Origin: Sandarakinorhabdus glacialis
Lineage (GTDB): Bacteria; Pseudomonadota; Alphaproteobacteria; Sphingomonadales; Sphingomonadaceae
Reading direction: 5' to 3'
NCBI RefSeq assembly: GCF_014643455.1
Contig: NZ_BMJM01000005.1
Location: forward strand, 214,047 to 278,046
DNA: 64,000 nt
Below, piece by piece: positions 53,846-63,896 of the stretch; the stretch's first letter is position 1; each line of letters opens with the position of its first letter. A model generated the notes under the pieces. It worked only from the letters and a program-made list of their open reading frames with translations, did not search any database and was not told the DNA's origin. Both the position numbers and the translations under genes were made by a program.

Positions 53846-53862
53846 TTGGCACGATCCATGCA
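53846..53862 (+). promoter_or_regulatory. Sigma-54 promoter of glnK-amtB
   Basis: TTGGCACGATCCATGCA fits the sigma-54 -24/-12 consensus (TGGCAC-N5-TTGCA), with GG and GC exactly 10 bases apart and one mismatch (A for T at the -12 element). It lies 40 bases before glnK. A TGCACC half-site near 53757, 90 bases upstream, could bind NtrC. Confidence 0.78.
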
Positions 53863-53865
53863 TAA

Positions 53866-54240
<375 letters not shown>

Positions 54241-54269
54241 TGACTTTCGCGATGACGGGAGGGGGAAGC

Positions 54270-55691
54270 ATGAAATTCGATCTGAACAAGCTCGGTCTGG
54301 CAGCCGCGGGCATTGGCCTGCTGGTCGCCGCGCCGGCATTTGCACAGGAAGCCGCGGCCGTTGCCGATGCGGTCACGACTGCTGCGCCGGCCGTAGCAAC
54401 GCCGGTCACGACAGTCGTCGTCGCCGTGCCGGCCGAAGTCGTGCCCGTCCCCAACAAGGGTGACACCGGCTTCATGATGATCGCCACGGTACTTGTCCTG
54501 CTGATGATCCTGCCCGGCTTGCAGCTGTTCTACGGCGGTCTCACCCGCACCAAGAACATGCTGTCGACGATGACGCAGATCGGCGCCGCGACCTGCTTCG
54601 CGATGCTGATCTGGGTGATCTACGGCTACACGATGGCGTTCGGCCCCGACGCTTCGGACGGCCTCAAGCCGTACATCTCGGGCTTCGGCAAGATGTTCCT
54701 CGCAGGCATCACGCCCGACTCGACCGCGGCCACCTTCACCGATGGGGTCGTCATCCCCGAATATGTCTTCGTCGCCTTCCAGATGACCTTCGCCGCGATC
54801 ACCGTCTCGCTGGTCCTCGGTTCGGTCGTCGAGCGCATCAAGTTCTCGGCGGTCATGGTCTTTACCCTGGTGTGGCTGACCATCGTCTATTTCCCGATCG
54901 CTCACATGGTCTGGGCTGCAGGCGGGCTGTTCTTCGAAATGGGTGCGCTTGATTTTGCCGGCGGTACCGTCGTTCACATCAACGCCGGCGTCTCGGCGCT
55001 GGTCGCGGCGATCATCCTCGGCAAGCGTATCGGCTACCAGAAGGACTCGATGGCCCCGCACTCGCTGACGCTGACCATGGTCGGCGCCGGCTTGCTCTGG
55101 GTCGGCTGGTTCGGCTTCAACGCCGGCTCGGCACTCGAGGCCAATGGTTCGGCGGCACTCGCGATGATCAACACGTTCGTCGCCACCGCTGCTGCAGCGC
55201 TGGTCTGGATGCTTTCCGAGCGCATCGCCGGCCACAAGCCTTCGGCACTCGGCCTGGCTTCGGGCATCATCGCCGGCCTGGTCGCCGTCACCCCGGCTGC
55301 CGGCAACAGCGGGCCGTTCGGTGCCATCGTCCTCGGCGGTGTCGCAGCGGTCGTCTGCTACATCTTCGTCGCCGTCGTGAAGCCGCGGCTCGGCTATGAC
55401 GACTCGCTCGACGCCTTCGGCATCCACGGTGTCGGCGGGATCGTCGGCGCCATCGGTACCGGCATCGTCTATGCGCCCGGCTTCGGCGGGCCCGGCGGCG
55501 CCGATTTCGACATGGGCAAGCAACTGGTTACCCAGTTCCTTGCGGTCGGCACCACCATCGTCTGGGCCGCCATCGGCACCGCGATCGCCATCTACGCCGC
55601 CAAGGCGCTGACCGGCCTGCGGGTATCGCCCGAAGTCGAGCGTGAAGGGCTCGATCTCGGCGAGCACGGCGAGCGCGCCTACAACAATTGA
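54270..55691 (+). CDS. amtB: Ammonium transporter
   Basis: A 473-residue channel of the Amt/Rh family. A signal peptide (ending APAFAQ) and a Pro/Val-rich linker precede about eleven helices. Key segments are LQLFYGGLTRTKNMLSTMTQ, GGTVVHINAGVSALVAA with the first pore His, WVGWFGFNAGSA and DAFGIHGVGGIVGAIGTG with the second. The ATG at 54270 after GGAGGGGGAAGC begins the signal; an ATG at 54240 overlapping the glnK stop is weaker. Ammonia enters for assimilation, under GlnK control. Confidence 0.95.
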   Translation: MKFDLNKLGLAAAGIGLLVAAPAFAQEAAAVADAVTTAAPAVATPVTTVVVAVPAEVVPVPNKGDTGFMMIATVLVLLMILPGLQLFYGGLTRTKNMLSTMTQIGAATCFAMLIWVIYGYTMAFGPDASDGLKPYISGFGKMFLAGITPDSTAATFTDGVVIPEYVFVAFQMTFAAITVSLVLGSVVERIKFSAVMVFTLVWLTIVYFPIAHMVWAAGGLFFEMGALDFAGGTVVHINAGVSALVAAIILGKRIGYQKDSMAPHSLTLTMVGAGLLWVGWFGFNAGSALEANGSAALAMINTFVATAAAALVWMLSERIAGHKPSALGLASGIIAGLVAVTPAAGNSGPFGAIVLGGVAAVVCYIFVAVVKPRLGYDDSLDAFGIHGVGGIVGAIGTGIVYAPGFGGPGGADFDMGKQLVTQFLAVGTTIVWAAIGTAIAIYAAKALTGLRVSPEVEREGLDLGEHGERAYNN

Positions 55692-55748
55692 TGAACGGCC
55701 CGCGACAGGGCCAGCATCTCAACAGGTTCCTCCCCAAGGAAACCTACT

Positions 55749-55778
55749 GGCCCGGCGAGCAATCGCCGGGCCTTTTTT
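55749..55778 (+). terminator. Terminator of glnK-amtB
   Basis: A perfect 10-bp stem GGCCCGGCGA / TCGCCGGGCC with loop GCAA and six T directly after. Confidence 0.93.
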
Positions 55779-55811
55779 ACGTTCCAGCACCATTGAAGCG
55801 TTGGGCGTCCG

Positions 55812-57362
55812 CTAGTGCTGTGGCGGGGCAATCATGGTTTTGTTTCGGCGTCTCCACGCCGCCAGCGCGACTAATGCCAACGTCAGTGACATGCTCAGCC
55901 AGGCAAATACATCGCCAGTTGCCCGGTACAGCGTCACGACTCCCCGCGTCGGTACGTCCGCGATCAACATGTGCACGCCGCGGCCTGTCGTGTCCTGCAT
56001 CGCCAGCACGCGGCCTTGGTGGTCGATGGCTGCCGACACGCCGTTATAGTCCTGCCGAAATATCGAATAGCCGTTTTCGATGGCGCGCAGGCTTGCCATT
56101 TTCAGTGTGTGGACGCGGCCGATCTGCGGCCAGTCCCCAGCCGGAATAAGCATGATGTCGGCCGATGCATGCATCATGGCGGGGAAATCGGCGTCGTAGC
56201 AGATGACGTTGGCGATCCGGCCCCACGGCGTCCGGGCCTCGGCTGGACGGCCCGGTCCCGGTGCGTAATTTTCCATGCCCGGAATGGGGTGCGATTTGTC
56301 ATAGGTCCACAAGACTTTGCCGCTTGGCGCAATCAGGTGCGTGCGATCGCGGGCGAACGGGACGTTGACTGCAACATTGATGTAGACCTGCTCCTGCCGA
56401 GCGACATCGGACGCCAGGGCGAGCAGTTCGGACTCGTCCTCGGCGCGCACCACCGCCGCATTTTCCGACCATGTAATGATTTTCGCACCGGCCCGCGTCG
56501 CGGCACGCGTACTGCCGAGAAGTTCGGCCCATACCAGTCCATACGCCGGCCTGAATCTCGACGGGTCGATTTTCGCATGATCTGCTTCACTGATGGGGCG
56601 GCTCGCCCCCAGGACATCCTTGCCGAGGACGCGGTTGGCTGCGGCCAGGACCTCCATGCTGGGCGTGATGCCGCCAATCCGCACAGAATTGGCTTGGGGT
56701 GGGAACAGGATCAGGCGCAAGGCGCCGCCCAGGGTGATCGCCGCGAGGAGCGTGCCGTAGACCATGACCGGGCGCCGTGTTTTTCGCCACGCACCGCCGT
56801 TTTGCCAGACCAGATTGACGACCGTTGCGAACCAGCCAATCAAGAAACCGACAAGATAGGGACCGGCAACGGAAACGACCTGCAACAGTGCAAGGTTGCT
56901 GTCCTGGGTGACGGCCAACAGGCCGTAAGACGTGCCCAGCGGGCTGAACGACCCTGTGATGAACTCGCAGCTCGCCACTGCGGCGGGGAAAAGCAGCAGT
57001 GCGCCGGCCTGCGGCAGTTGCCGCCAGAACAGCCGGTCGAGCATGAACGGCACGGCGAACAACGTGCCATAGGCGAAGGCGCCGACGATGCTGGCCGGCA
57101 CGACCGGGATCGCGACCTGCCAGAACCAGAACATCGCCGCCGCGGTCGAAGCCAGCCAGGTCAGCCCGATAGCGACCATTGCCGAGCTGTCTCGTGAGAA
57201 ACGAAGCAGGAAAACCGAGAACAGCCAGGGCGCCAAGGCGATATCCCATGGCCCGCCGACGGCGAACAACCACAAGCCGGCGCCGATGCACAGCCACAGG
57301 AACCGAAGTCGGTCCGGCCCCGGTCGAACTATCTCTATATGCCGCGTTGCGAGCGATGCCAT
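55812..57362 (-). CDS. Apolipoprotein N-acyltransferase-like membrane nitrilase
   Basis: A 516-residue protein with about six N-terminal membrane helices (residues 20-220), a carbon-nitrogen hydrolase domain (about 230-480) and a final helix. The catalytic triad is visible: Glu in ITWSENAAV, Lys in WTYDKSHPIPGMENY and Cys in VICYDADFP. Lnt acylates the N-terminal cysteine of lipoproteins. The domain order is right, but the neighbourhood (no ybeX or ybeY, a divergent HxlR regulator) suggests a paralogue rather than the housekeeping enzyme. Confidence 0.85.
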   Translation of the reverse strand: MASLATRHIEIVRPGPDRLRFLWLCIGAGLWLFAVGGPWDIALAPWLFSVFLLRFSRDSSAMVAIGLTWLASTAAAMFWFWQVAIPVVPASIVGAFAYGTLFAVPFMLDRLFWRQLPQAGALLLFPAAVASCEFITGSFSPLGTSYGLLAVTQDSNLALLQVVSVAGPYLVGFLIGWFATVVNLVWQNGGAWRKTRRPVMVYGTLLAAITLGGALRLILFPPQANSVRIGGITPSMEVLAAANRVLGKDVLGASRPISEADHAKIDPSRFRPAYGLVWAELLGSTRAATRAGAKIITWSENAAVVRAEDESELLALASDVARQEQVYINVAVNVPFARDRTHLIAPSGKVLWTYDKSHPIPGMENYAPGPGRPAEARTPWGRIANVICYDADFPAMMHASADIMLIPAGDWPQIGRVHTLKMASLRAIENGYSIFRQDYNGVSAAIDHQGRVLAMQDTTGRGVHMLIADVPTRGVVTLYRATGDVFAWLSMSLTLALVALAAWRRRNKTMIAPPQH

Positions 57363-57470
57363 GGGGTTCCCCGACCGGGCGATGTCGCCCCCGTATCGAC
57401 ACCTAGACGAGGCGGTATACTTTTGGAATAAAGCACCTGATCGATCGATAGTGACCTAAAGGATACTTAT

Positions 57471-57848
57471 ATGGCGCATGCGTTGTCGCTGGCGCAAAAC
57501 GAAATAGCCGATGACGACGCATTGGCGCGTGACGTCCTGGGGCAAGTGGCCGGGCGCTGGTCGCTTGGCGTGTTGTGCGTTCTCGCCGAGGCCAAGGGCC
57601 CGATCCGGTTCAGCCGGGTCCTGGACGGGGTCGACGGCATTACCGCCAAGGTGTTGACCCAGGCGCTGCGCCAGCTGGAGCGGGACGGTTTCGCGACGCG
57701 GACGATTTATGCCCAGGTACCGCCCCGGGTCGAATATGCGCTGACCGAACTGGGGCTCGAACTCATCGAGCATGTCGATCCGCTGACCAGATGGGCGACA
57801 CGCCGAGCCAAGGATTTCAGGGCGGCGCGTGCGCGGTTTGTCCGGTGA
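57471..57848 (+). CDS. HxlR family transcriptional regulator
   Basis: A 125-residue winged-helix regulator. VLGQVAGRWSLGVLCVLAEA, IRFSRVLDGVDGITAKVLTQ, ALRQLERDGFATRTIYAQVP and VEYALTELG are HxlR signatures. The usual N-terminal redox Cys is absent. It is divergent from the Lnt-like gene across 108 bp and probably controls it or itself. The dacB-like gene follows 60 bases later. Confidence 0.92.
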   Translation: MAHALSLAQNEIADDDALARDVLGQVAGRWSLGVLCVLAEAKGPIRFSRVLDGVDGITAKVLTQALRQLERDGFATRTIYAQVPPRVEYALTELGLELIEHVDPLTRWATRRAKDFRAARARFVR

Positions 57849-57907
57849 GAACGGTCCTGGTCGAGACGTCTGGCGTCGCCGCGCTATTCCGGACTAGTCT
57901 CCTGCCG

Positions 57908-59509
57908 ATGCGCCTCGCCTCCCTGCTCATCGCCTTTGCCATTCCGGTGGAATCGTCCGCAGCCGGCGCCGCCGCCGCCGCCGCGGAGCGTGATCGCGCC
58001 GCGCCATTGCTGGCCGCCATCGAGGCGCTGCTGGCACAGGGGCCGGCCGGCACGCGCTATGGTCTCGTCGTCAAGACGCTCGAGGGCGAAGAGCTGCTCG
58101 CCATCGCCGCCGATCAACGCTTCATTCCCGCCTCGAACACCAAGATGTTCACCACCGCGGCCGCCTATGCCGACCTCCCGGCGCTCCAGCTGGCGGCGAT
58201 GGGGACCGGCGTACGGATGGAACCAAGCGGTCGGGGCTCGTTCGATGTCGTCCTTCACGGCCGCGGCGACGCCTTGCTGGCAAGCGCGCCGGAGTGTGTC
58301 GCCGATTGCCTGCAGACCCTCGCCGACGCTGTCGCGGCAAGGACGCGGCAGGTCCGCGATGTCGTCGGGGACGATAGCTGGTTTCCCGCCGAGCGCTGGG
58401 GACCGGGCATGAGCTGGAATAACATCCAGTCCCGCTATGGCACCGGTATCTCGGCACTGACGCTGGACAACAACGAGATCGCGGCGACCTTCACGCCCGG
58501 AGCCATCGGCGCCACGCCGACTGCCATAGCGTCCGCCTATTACCAGATCGACAACCGCATCGTGACGATTGCCGGCGCGGCGGAAGCGATCGTTGCCGAG
58601 CGCGCGCCCAATACGCGCCTCGTCCGGCTGACCGGGACGATCGGCGCCGAGGCCAAGCCGGCGATCCGGTATTTCAGCATCGATGATCCGGCGCATTATG
58701 CAGCATGGCGAATGCGCGACCTGCTGCGCGAACGCGGCGTCAGGGTGACGGGCGATATCGGAACGCGGCACCGGCCGCTGGCTCCGTCCGACGATCCCGC
58801 CATTCGGGACGGCGCGCCGGCGCCGCGGCCGCCGCTGCCCGTGATGCTGGCGGCACTGCCCGCCCCGCTGCTGGCGGCGGACATGACGATCATCAACAAG
58901 CAGAGCCAGAATCTCCACGCCGATCTGATGCTGCACCGCATTGCCCGGCAGGCCGGCAACGGGTCGATCGCCGACGGGCAGGCGGCGTTGCAGCAGGTGA
59001 TGGCGCAGGCGCAGGTCCCGGCCCAGAGCTTCACCTTTGCCGATGGTTCGGGAATGTCGTCGTACAACCGCATCACGCCGCGTGCGGCGACCACCCTGCT
59101 TGCCTGGATCGCTCGCCAGCCCTGGGGCACGGCCTGGCGGGAGACGCTGCCGATCGCCGGGCAGGACGGGACATTGCGCAACCGCTTCAAGGGCACCAGC
59201 CTCGAGGGCAAGCTGTTCGCCAAGACCGGTTCGCTCAACGCCGCGCGCGCGCTGTCCGGCTATCTGACGACCAGAAGCGGCCGCACGCTGGTATTTTCGG
59301 TGCTGGCCAACGACATGCCCGACGGCACCGATGGCAGGCCAGCGCTGCCGTCGATCGGGCGCTCGTCGTCATCGCCGAGGGACTTTAGCGCCGCCGGATC
59401 GCTGCACGATCAGATGGCGGTATACCGAAAATCGCGAAAGCGCGCCGTTCCCTGCCCGGCCGAATACAGGCCCGGTCGCAGCATCAGGAACCCGCCGCGG
59501 ACGTTGTGA
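57908..59509 (+). CDS. dacB: D-alanyl-D-alanine carboxypeptidase/endopeptidase (PBP4 type), apparent frameshift at the C-terminus
   Basis: A class C low-molecular-mass penicillin-binding protein that trims peptidoglycan in the periplasm. The signal peptide is short. The motifs are Ser76-x-x-Lys79 (PASNTK), SQN in KQSQNLHADLM and KTG in LFAKTGSLN. As read, the frame runs 533 residues and overlaps the GH43 gene. A -1 shift at about 59335 would instead give GQASAAVDRALVVIAEGL and a stop at 59388, the expected family end; a single lost base (GGC-CAG to GGCAG) explains it. All catalytic motifs precede the break. Confidence 0.85.
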   Translation: MRLASLLIAFAIPVESSAAGAAAAAAERDRAAPLLAAIEALLAQGPAGTRYGLVVKTLEGEELLAIAADQRFIPASNTKMFTTAAAYADLPALQLAAMGTGVRMEPSGRGSFDVVLHGRGDALLASAPECVADCLQTLADAVAARTRQVRDVVGDDSWFPAERWGPGMSWNNIQSRYGTGISALTLDNNEIAATFTPGAIGATPTAIASAYYQIDNRIVTIAGAAEAIVAERAPNTRLVRLTGTIGAEAKPAIRYFSIDDPAHYAAWRMRDLLRERGVRVTGDIGTRHRPLAPSDDPAIRDGAPAPRPPLPVMLAALPAPLLAADMTIINKQSQNLHADLMLHRIARQAGNGSIADGQAALQQVMAQAQVPAQSFTFADGSGMSSYNRITPRAATTLLAWIARQPWGTAWRETLPIAGQDGTLRNRFKGTSLEGKLFAKTGSLNAARALSGYLTTRSGRTLVFSVLANDMPDGTDGRPALPSIGRSSSSPRDFSAAGSLHDQMAVYRKSRKRAVPCPAEYRPGRSIRNPPRTL

Positions 59510-60996
59510 TGATAGCCCGAGACATCCATGCCGCGGTCGAAGCGCGCCCAGGTCTTGCCGGCATCGGCGCTGGTGTGGACGGACACGATGTTGCGCGTGT
59601 TGACGACGCGCATCCGCATCCGGCGGCCATTGGGATTGGCCGGGCGGCCGCGTTCCACGCCGTATTGGTGGGTGACGAAGCGCTTCTCGTCGAAGCCCAG
59701 CCCGGCGTAGAGCTTGTCGTCGTAGAACAGGATCAAGCCGGCGGTCCCGCCCGGGGCGAGTTCGATATCGCATTCGAACTGGTACGACGGGTCGCCGGCG
59801 ATGAGCAGGAGCGGCGACGAATCCGACGGCGCCTTGCCGCGCGCATCCATCAGCAAGGCGCCGCTTTCGGTGCGGACGCGGCCGCGTTCGCCGGGACCGG
59901 GCCGGAAGAAATTCCAGCGGGTGCCCAAAGCCATGGTCTCGAACGGGTCGCTCAGGGGTTGGCCATGCGGGACGGCGGTGCCGCCCCGGGGCTTGGCGAT
60001 GGGTTGCGAAAGGTCGCCGCCGCCCATGGTGAACCAGCCATCGGCGGTCCATTCGACCGGGTCGAGCAGGGTCTGGCGGCCGAGTGTGACCAAGCCGTTT
60101 TCATAGCCGTGATAGACCGACCACCAGCTGCCGTCCGGTCCTTCGACCATCGTGGCGTGGCCGCGCGACCACCATTTCTGGTCGATCGAAGTGGTGCGCA
60201 CGATGGGATTGCCGGGGTGATGCTGCCACGGTCCGGCCAGGCTTTTCGAGCGGGCGGCGATGACCATGTGGCCTGTCGGGGGTCCGGCGGTGCCGCCGAC
60301 AGCGGTGACGAGATAGTAATAGTCGCCGCGGCGCATGACCTTGGGACCTTCGGGGCTGAAGCCCTCGACGTCCCAGGTGTCGGGGTAGCGCCATGGATCA
60401 TAGACATGCTCGACGTCGCCGATGGTCGACAGGCCGTCGTCGGCGAGGCGGATGCGGTCGCCGCCGGACAGGAACAGCCAGCGCGAGCCGTCCTCGGCAA
60501 CGGCGTGGCCAGGGTCGATATGGCCGTGCAGCTTGAGGTCGACGGGTTCGCTCCACGGACCCTCGATGCGGTCGGCCCAGATCACCCAGTTGGTCGCCGG
60601 GTTCTTGGTCGGGATGTAGAGGTAAAAACGCCCATCGTGCTTGCACAGCTCGGGTGCCCACACCGCGCCGATATTGGTCTGCAGCGCCGCGGCGAGGGGG
60701 CGCCAGTTGATCAGGTCGCGCGAGTGCCAGATGAGCAATCCGGGATAGGAATCGAACGTCGAAAACGTCATGTAATAGTCGCGGCCGTCCTTGAGGATGG
60801 TTGGGTCGGGATGGTCGCCGGCCATCACCGGGTTGAGGAAGCGGCCATCGCCAAGATCGGCGATGCGCTGGTTGTCGAAGCCGCCGCGCCGCGCCGGGAT
60901 GCTGGCGGGCGGCGGCCAGGGGGCCGCGGCCCGTGCGCCGGAGGCCAGCAGCGCGGCTCCGGCGGCGGTCAGCGTTTCACGGCGGGTAATGGTCAC
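59410..60996 (-). CDS. Glycoside hydrolase family 43 protein
   Basis: A 528-residue exported enzyme. The GTG at 60996, after AGGATTATCGAT, begins a twin-arginine-like signal (TITRRETLTAAGAALLASGARA). The five-bladed propeller carries Asp64 (GDHPDPTILKD) as base, Asp161 (HIDPGHAV), and Glu211/Glu216 (DVEGFSPEGPKV) as acid. A C-terminal beta-sandwich begins near LSDPFETMALGTRWNFF. GH43 enzymes release arabinose or xylose from plant arabinans and xylans. It starts 46 bp after the disrupted TonB-dependent receptor, so the pair was probably a sugar-uptake operon. Confidence 0.9.
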   Translation of the reverse strand: MTITRRETLTAAGAALLASGARAAAPWPPPASIPARRGGFDNQRIADLGDGRFLNPVMAGDHPDPTILKDGRDYYMTFSTFDSYPGLLIWHSRDLINWRPLAAALQTNIGAVWAPELCKHDGRFYLYIPTKNPATNWVIWADRIEGPWSEPVDLKLHGHIDPGHAVAEDGSRWLFLSGGDRIRLADDGLSTIGDVEHVYDPWRYPDTWDVEGFSPEGPKVMRRGDYYYLVTAVGGTAGPPTGHMVIAARSKSLAGPWQHHPGNPIVRTTSIDQKWWSRGHATMVEGPDGSWWSVYHGYENGLVTLGRQTLLDPVEWTADGWFTMGGGDLSQPIAKPRGGTAVPHGQPLSDPFETMALGTRWNFFRPGPGERGRVRTESGALLMDARGKAPSDSSPLLLIAGDPSYQFECDIELAPGGTAGLILFYDDKLYAGLGFDEKRFVTHQYGVERGRPANPNGRRMRMRVVNTRNIVSVHTSADAGKTWARFDRGMDVSGYHHNVRGGFLMLRPGLYSAGQGTARFRDFRYTAI

Positions 60997-61042
60997 ATCG
61001 ATAATCCTGTTCGTGGAAACATAACCCGCCGTTGCCGGCCGG

Positions 61043-63896
61043 TCAGAAACGCAAGCGCGCGCCGATGCGATAGATCGGGCCCGAGCTGGCGTATTGGGTG
61101 ACGACGTTCGCGGCCTGATAGGCATAACGCTCGCTGGCCTGGTTGGTCAGGTTCAGGCCTTCCGCGGTTACCGACAGGTTTTCGGTGATCATGTAGCTCA
61201 TCGAAGCGTCGACGTTGGTGGTGCTTTCGCTGAAGGTGAAGTCGTTGACCAAGGGGCTGTCACAGGGCGTGCCGGCGACCGACGGGTTGGCGGGGCTGTT
61301 CTGCAGGCCGGGCGCGCACGAGCCGGCGGCGATCGGATAAGTGGCTGAATAGCCCTTGCGATAGGCGACCGAGACACGCGCGCGGAACTTGGGTGTTTCA
61401 TAAGAGATGGTGCCGTTGACCGCGTGCGGCGACACCCCGAGGAACGGACCCTTGCCGGTGGTCCGGGCGACAGTCGCGGACCCCGGGTCGAGGATATAGT
61501 TCAGCTCCGACTTGATGTAGGTGTAGTTGAGCTGGAGGCCGAGGTCCTTGAAGATCCACGGCAGGAAATCGAGCTCCTGCTGATAGCTCAGCTCGATACC
61601 GCGCAGATAGCCGCCGGGTGCATCGCGGAACTGGCGCGCGACAAAGGGCAGATTGGCGTCGATATAGGCGAGCTGGAACGGGTTGGTGAAGCCTGCCCGG
61701 ATGGCGGTCACGGTTTCAGGGTCCGCAAAGGCGGAGAGCGGCGCGGCGAAGGAGATCGTCTGGGGAAAACTCGAGATGTTCTTGCTGAAGGCCGCGACGC
61801 TGAGCAGGCCGCCCGGGGCAAAATACCATTCGAGGCTGGCGTCGTAGTTGGTCGAGCGGAACGGCTTCAACTGCGGGTTGCCGATGGTCAGCGTGGCGCC
61901 GGTGGTGTCGCCGGTATTGGGCACCGAGATTGCGGTGATCGACGGCGACAGATTGCCGAGCAGGGGGCGCGACATGACTTCGGACGCACCGAAGCGGACA
62001 AGCACGTCGTCGATCGGTTCGTAGACGATGTTGAGCGACGGCAGATAGTCGGTGTAGTTGTTGGTGCCGACGATGGCGCGGCCGCCCGAGGTGGTGCCGT
62101 TCGAGGTGACATCGGTGACGGCGATGCGGGTGCCGAAATTGCCGCGGAATGGACGCCCGAACAGCTCGCCGTTCCAGTCGAACTGGAGATAGACGCCGGT
62201 GTCCTTTTCGAGCACTTCGAAATTCTCGCGGCCACCGTTGCGCCGGTTGGTCAGCTGCCAGTCGCCCCATTTATTGACGCAGTTGCAGGTGAAATCGTAC
62301 AGTTCGTTGAACTTTTCGATGCTGGGGGCATAAAAGCTGGCCAGCGTGCCTTCGGGGACCGTCAGGCCCTGGCCGAAATCGACGACGCGGCCGACCGACG
62401 CGGCACTGGTGCCGGCTTCCGCAAGGGTCGGATTGAGCAGGTCGTTGTTGCGTTCGAACAGCTCGGTCTGGAACGAATATTCGCGGTAATTGCCGCCGAA
62501 CTTGACGTTGAAGCTTTCGTTGACCGCCCAGTCGAAATCGATCTTGCCCTGCTTGTAGCTATTCTTGACATAGCGCTGGTAGTTGCGGATCGCCGAGAAG
62601 CCCTTCACCGTCTGCCAGTTGGCGGGGTCGGCGGCGTCGAAGCCGAAGTCGACGCGCGGCATGTTGCCGGCCTCGCGTTCGTCATAGATAAAGCGGCCCG
62701 GCGAATCCATTCGGTTGAACTCGACCAGCAAACCCTGTGTGACGTTGCTCGATTCCGACATGCCGCCGATGAAACTGGTGCGGAAATTGTCGGCGAATTC
62801 GTGATCGAGCTGGATCGAGCCCTGTTTGAACGTCGTCGTATATTCGGAGCGATCGGCAGCGGAGCGCAGGTCGACATTGGTGGCAACGAGATAATCGACA
62901 TTGCCGTTGGTGACGTTGACATCCTCGATCTTGACCGCCGGCCGACCGATCAGGGCGCCGCGAAAGGCCAGCCGGTTGCTGGTCCGGATATAGCCGACCG
63001 AAGCCGGGTTGTTGTAATAGTCATAGGGATCGAGGTTGAACGGATTGGTGCTGAAGATGTTCGATGTCGCCGGATTGGCAGCGGCGAGGGCGCCCGGCAC
63101 GATTGCCGATGGTGCAAGCACCGCGCCGACCAGCTGGTTCTGGGCATTGAGCGCGGTGGCGAACGCCGGCGTCGTGCCGAACAGCGTTTGGCCGCAATCC
63201 TGCGCCGGCAGCAAGTCGGAAGCAGCGGCAGGCACGCAGGTTCCGGGATAGAGCGCGCGCGCTGCCTGCGGGGTGAGGCTGTTATTGGCGGTGTTGAAGG
63301 CGGCGTTGGTGTTGTTGCGATTCAGCCCGACGGCCTGGACCTGGTAATAAGTGCTGCGGTTCTTGAAACGCGAATACAGCCCGTCGATGCTGAGGCGCGT
63401 TTTCTCGGCAATCTGCCATTGATATGACCCGGTCAGGCCGAGGCGTTCGGTCTGGATTTCCTGCTGCTCGATCGATGGCAGCGACGGAAAACGGACAGTG
63501 GTGTCGTCGAAGCGGCCGGGCGTGTTGTACGGCGCACCGGGGAACAGCTTGGCATAGGCGGCAGGGTTCGAGCCCGACAGCTGCGCGATGGCTTCGGGGT
63601 TGGTGATCGCAGTCCCGAAGTTGGTACCGGTAGGGGCCGCAAATCCGGCGCGCTGGGGATTTTCATTGCCCGCCCAGGTGCTGCCGCGATAGACGAAATC
63701 CGATTGGCCGGCCTGGCGCCGGTACTGGTCGATCTCGTTTTCGGACTTGCTGTACGCCGCCGAGAACAACAGCCCCATGGCGCCATCGGCAAAGTTGCGC
63801 GAGACCAGCCCGGCGAGGCGCGGCGACCATTTACCGCTGTTCTTCTGGTAGTTGCCATCGGCGGACAGGGCAAAGGCGCCCTTGGCATAGTCGAAC
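61043..63896 (-). pseudogene. TonB-dependent receptor, 5' end cut off by an insertion sequence
   Basis: From FDYAKGAFALSADGNYQKNS (63895 downward) the frame reads as a long, carbohydrate-type TonB-dependent receptor barrel of about 950 residues, ending IYRIGARLRF. Signal peptide, TonB box and most of the plug are missing: at 63897 the homology stops and gives way to an insertion-sequence end. An internal ATG at 63778 could start a product, but without the plug it would not work as a receptor. It is upstream of the GH43 gene, whose transcription from this promoter is also cut. Confidence 0.8.

Noticed and set aside
59330..59340. Programmed frameshift in dacB
   Set aside because: No slippery heptamer or downstream hairpin is seen at GATGGCAGGCC; a simple base loss or sequencing error is more likely.
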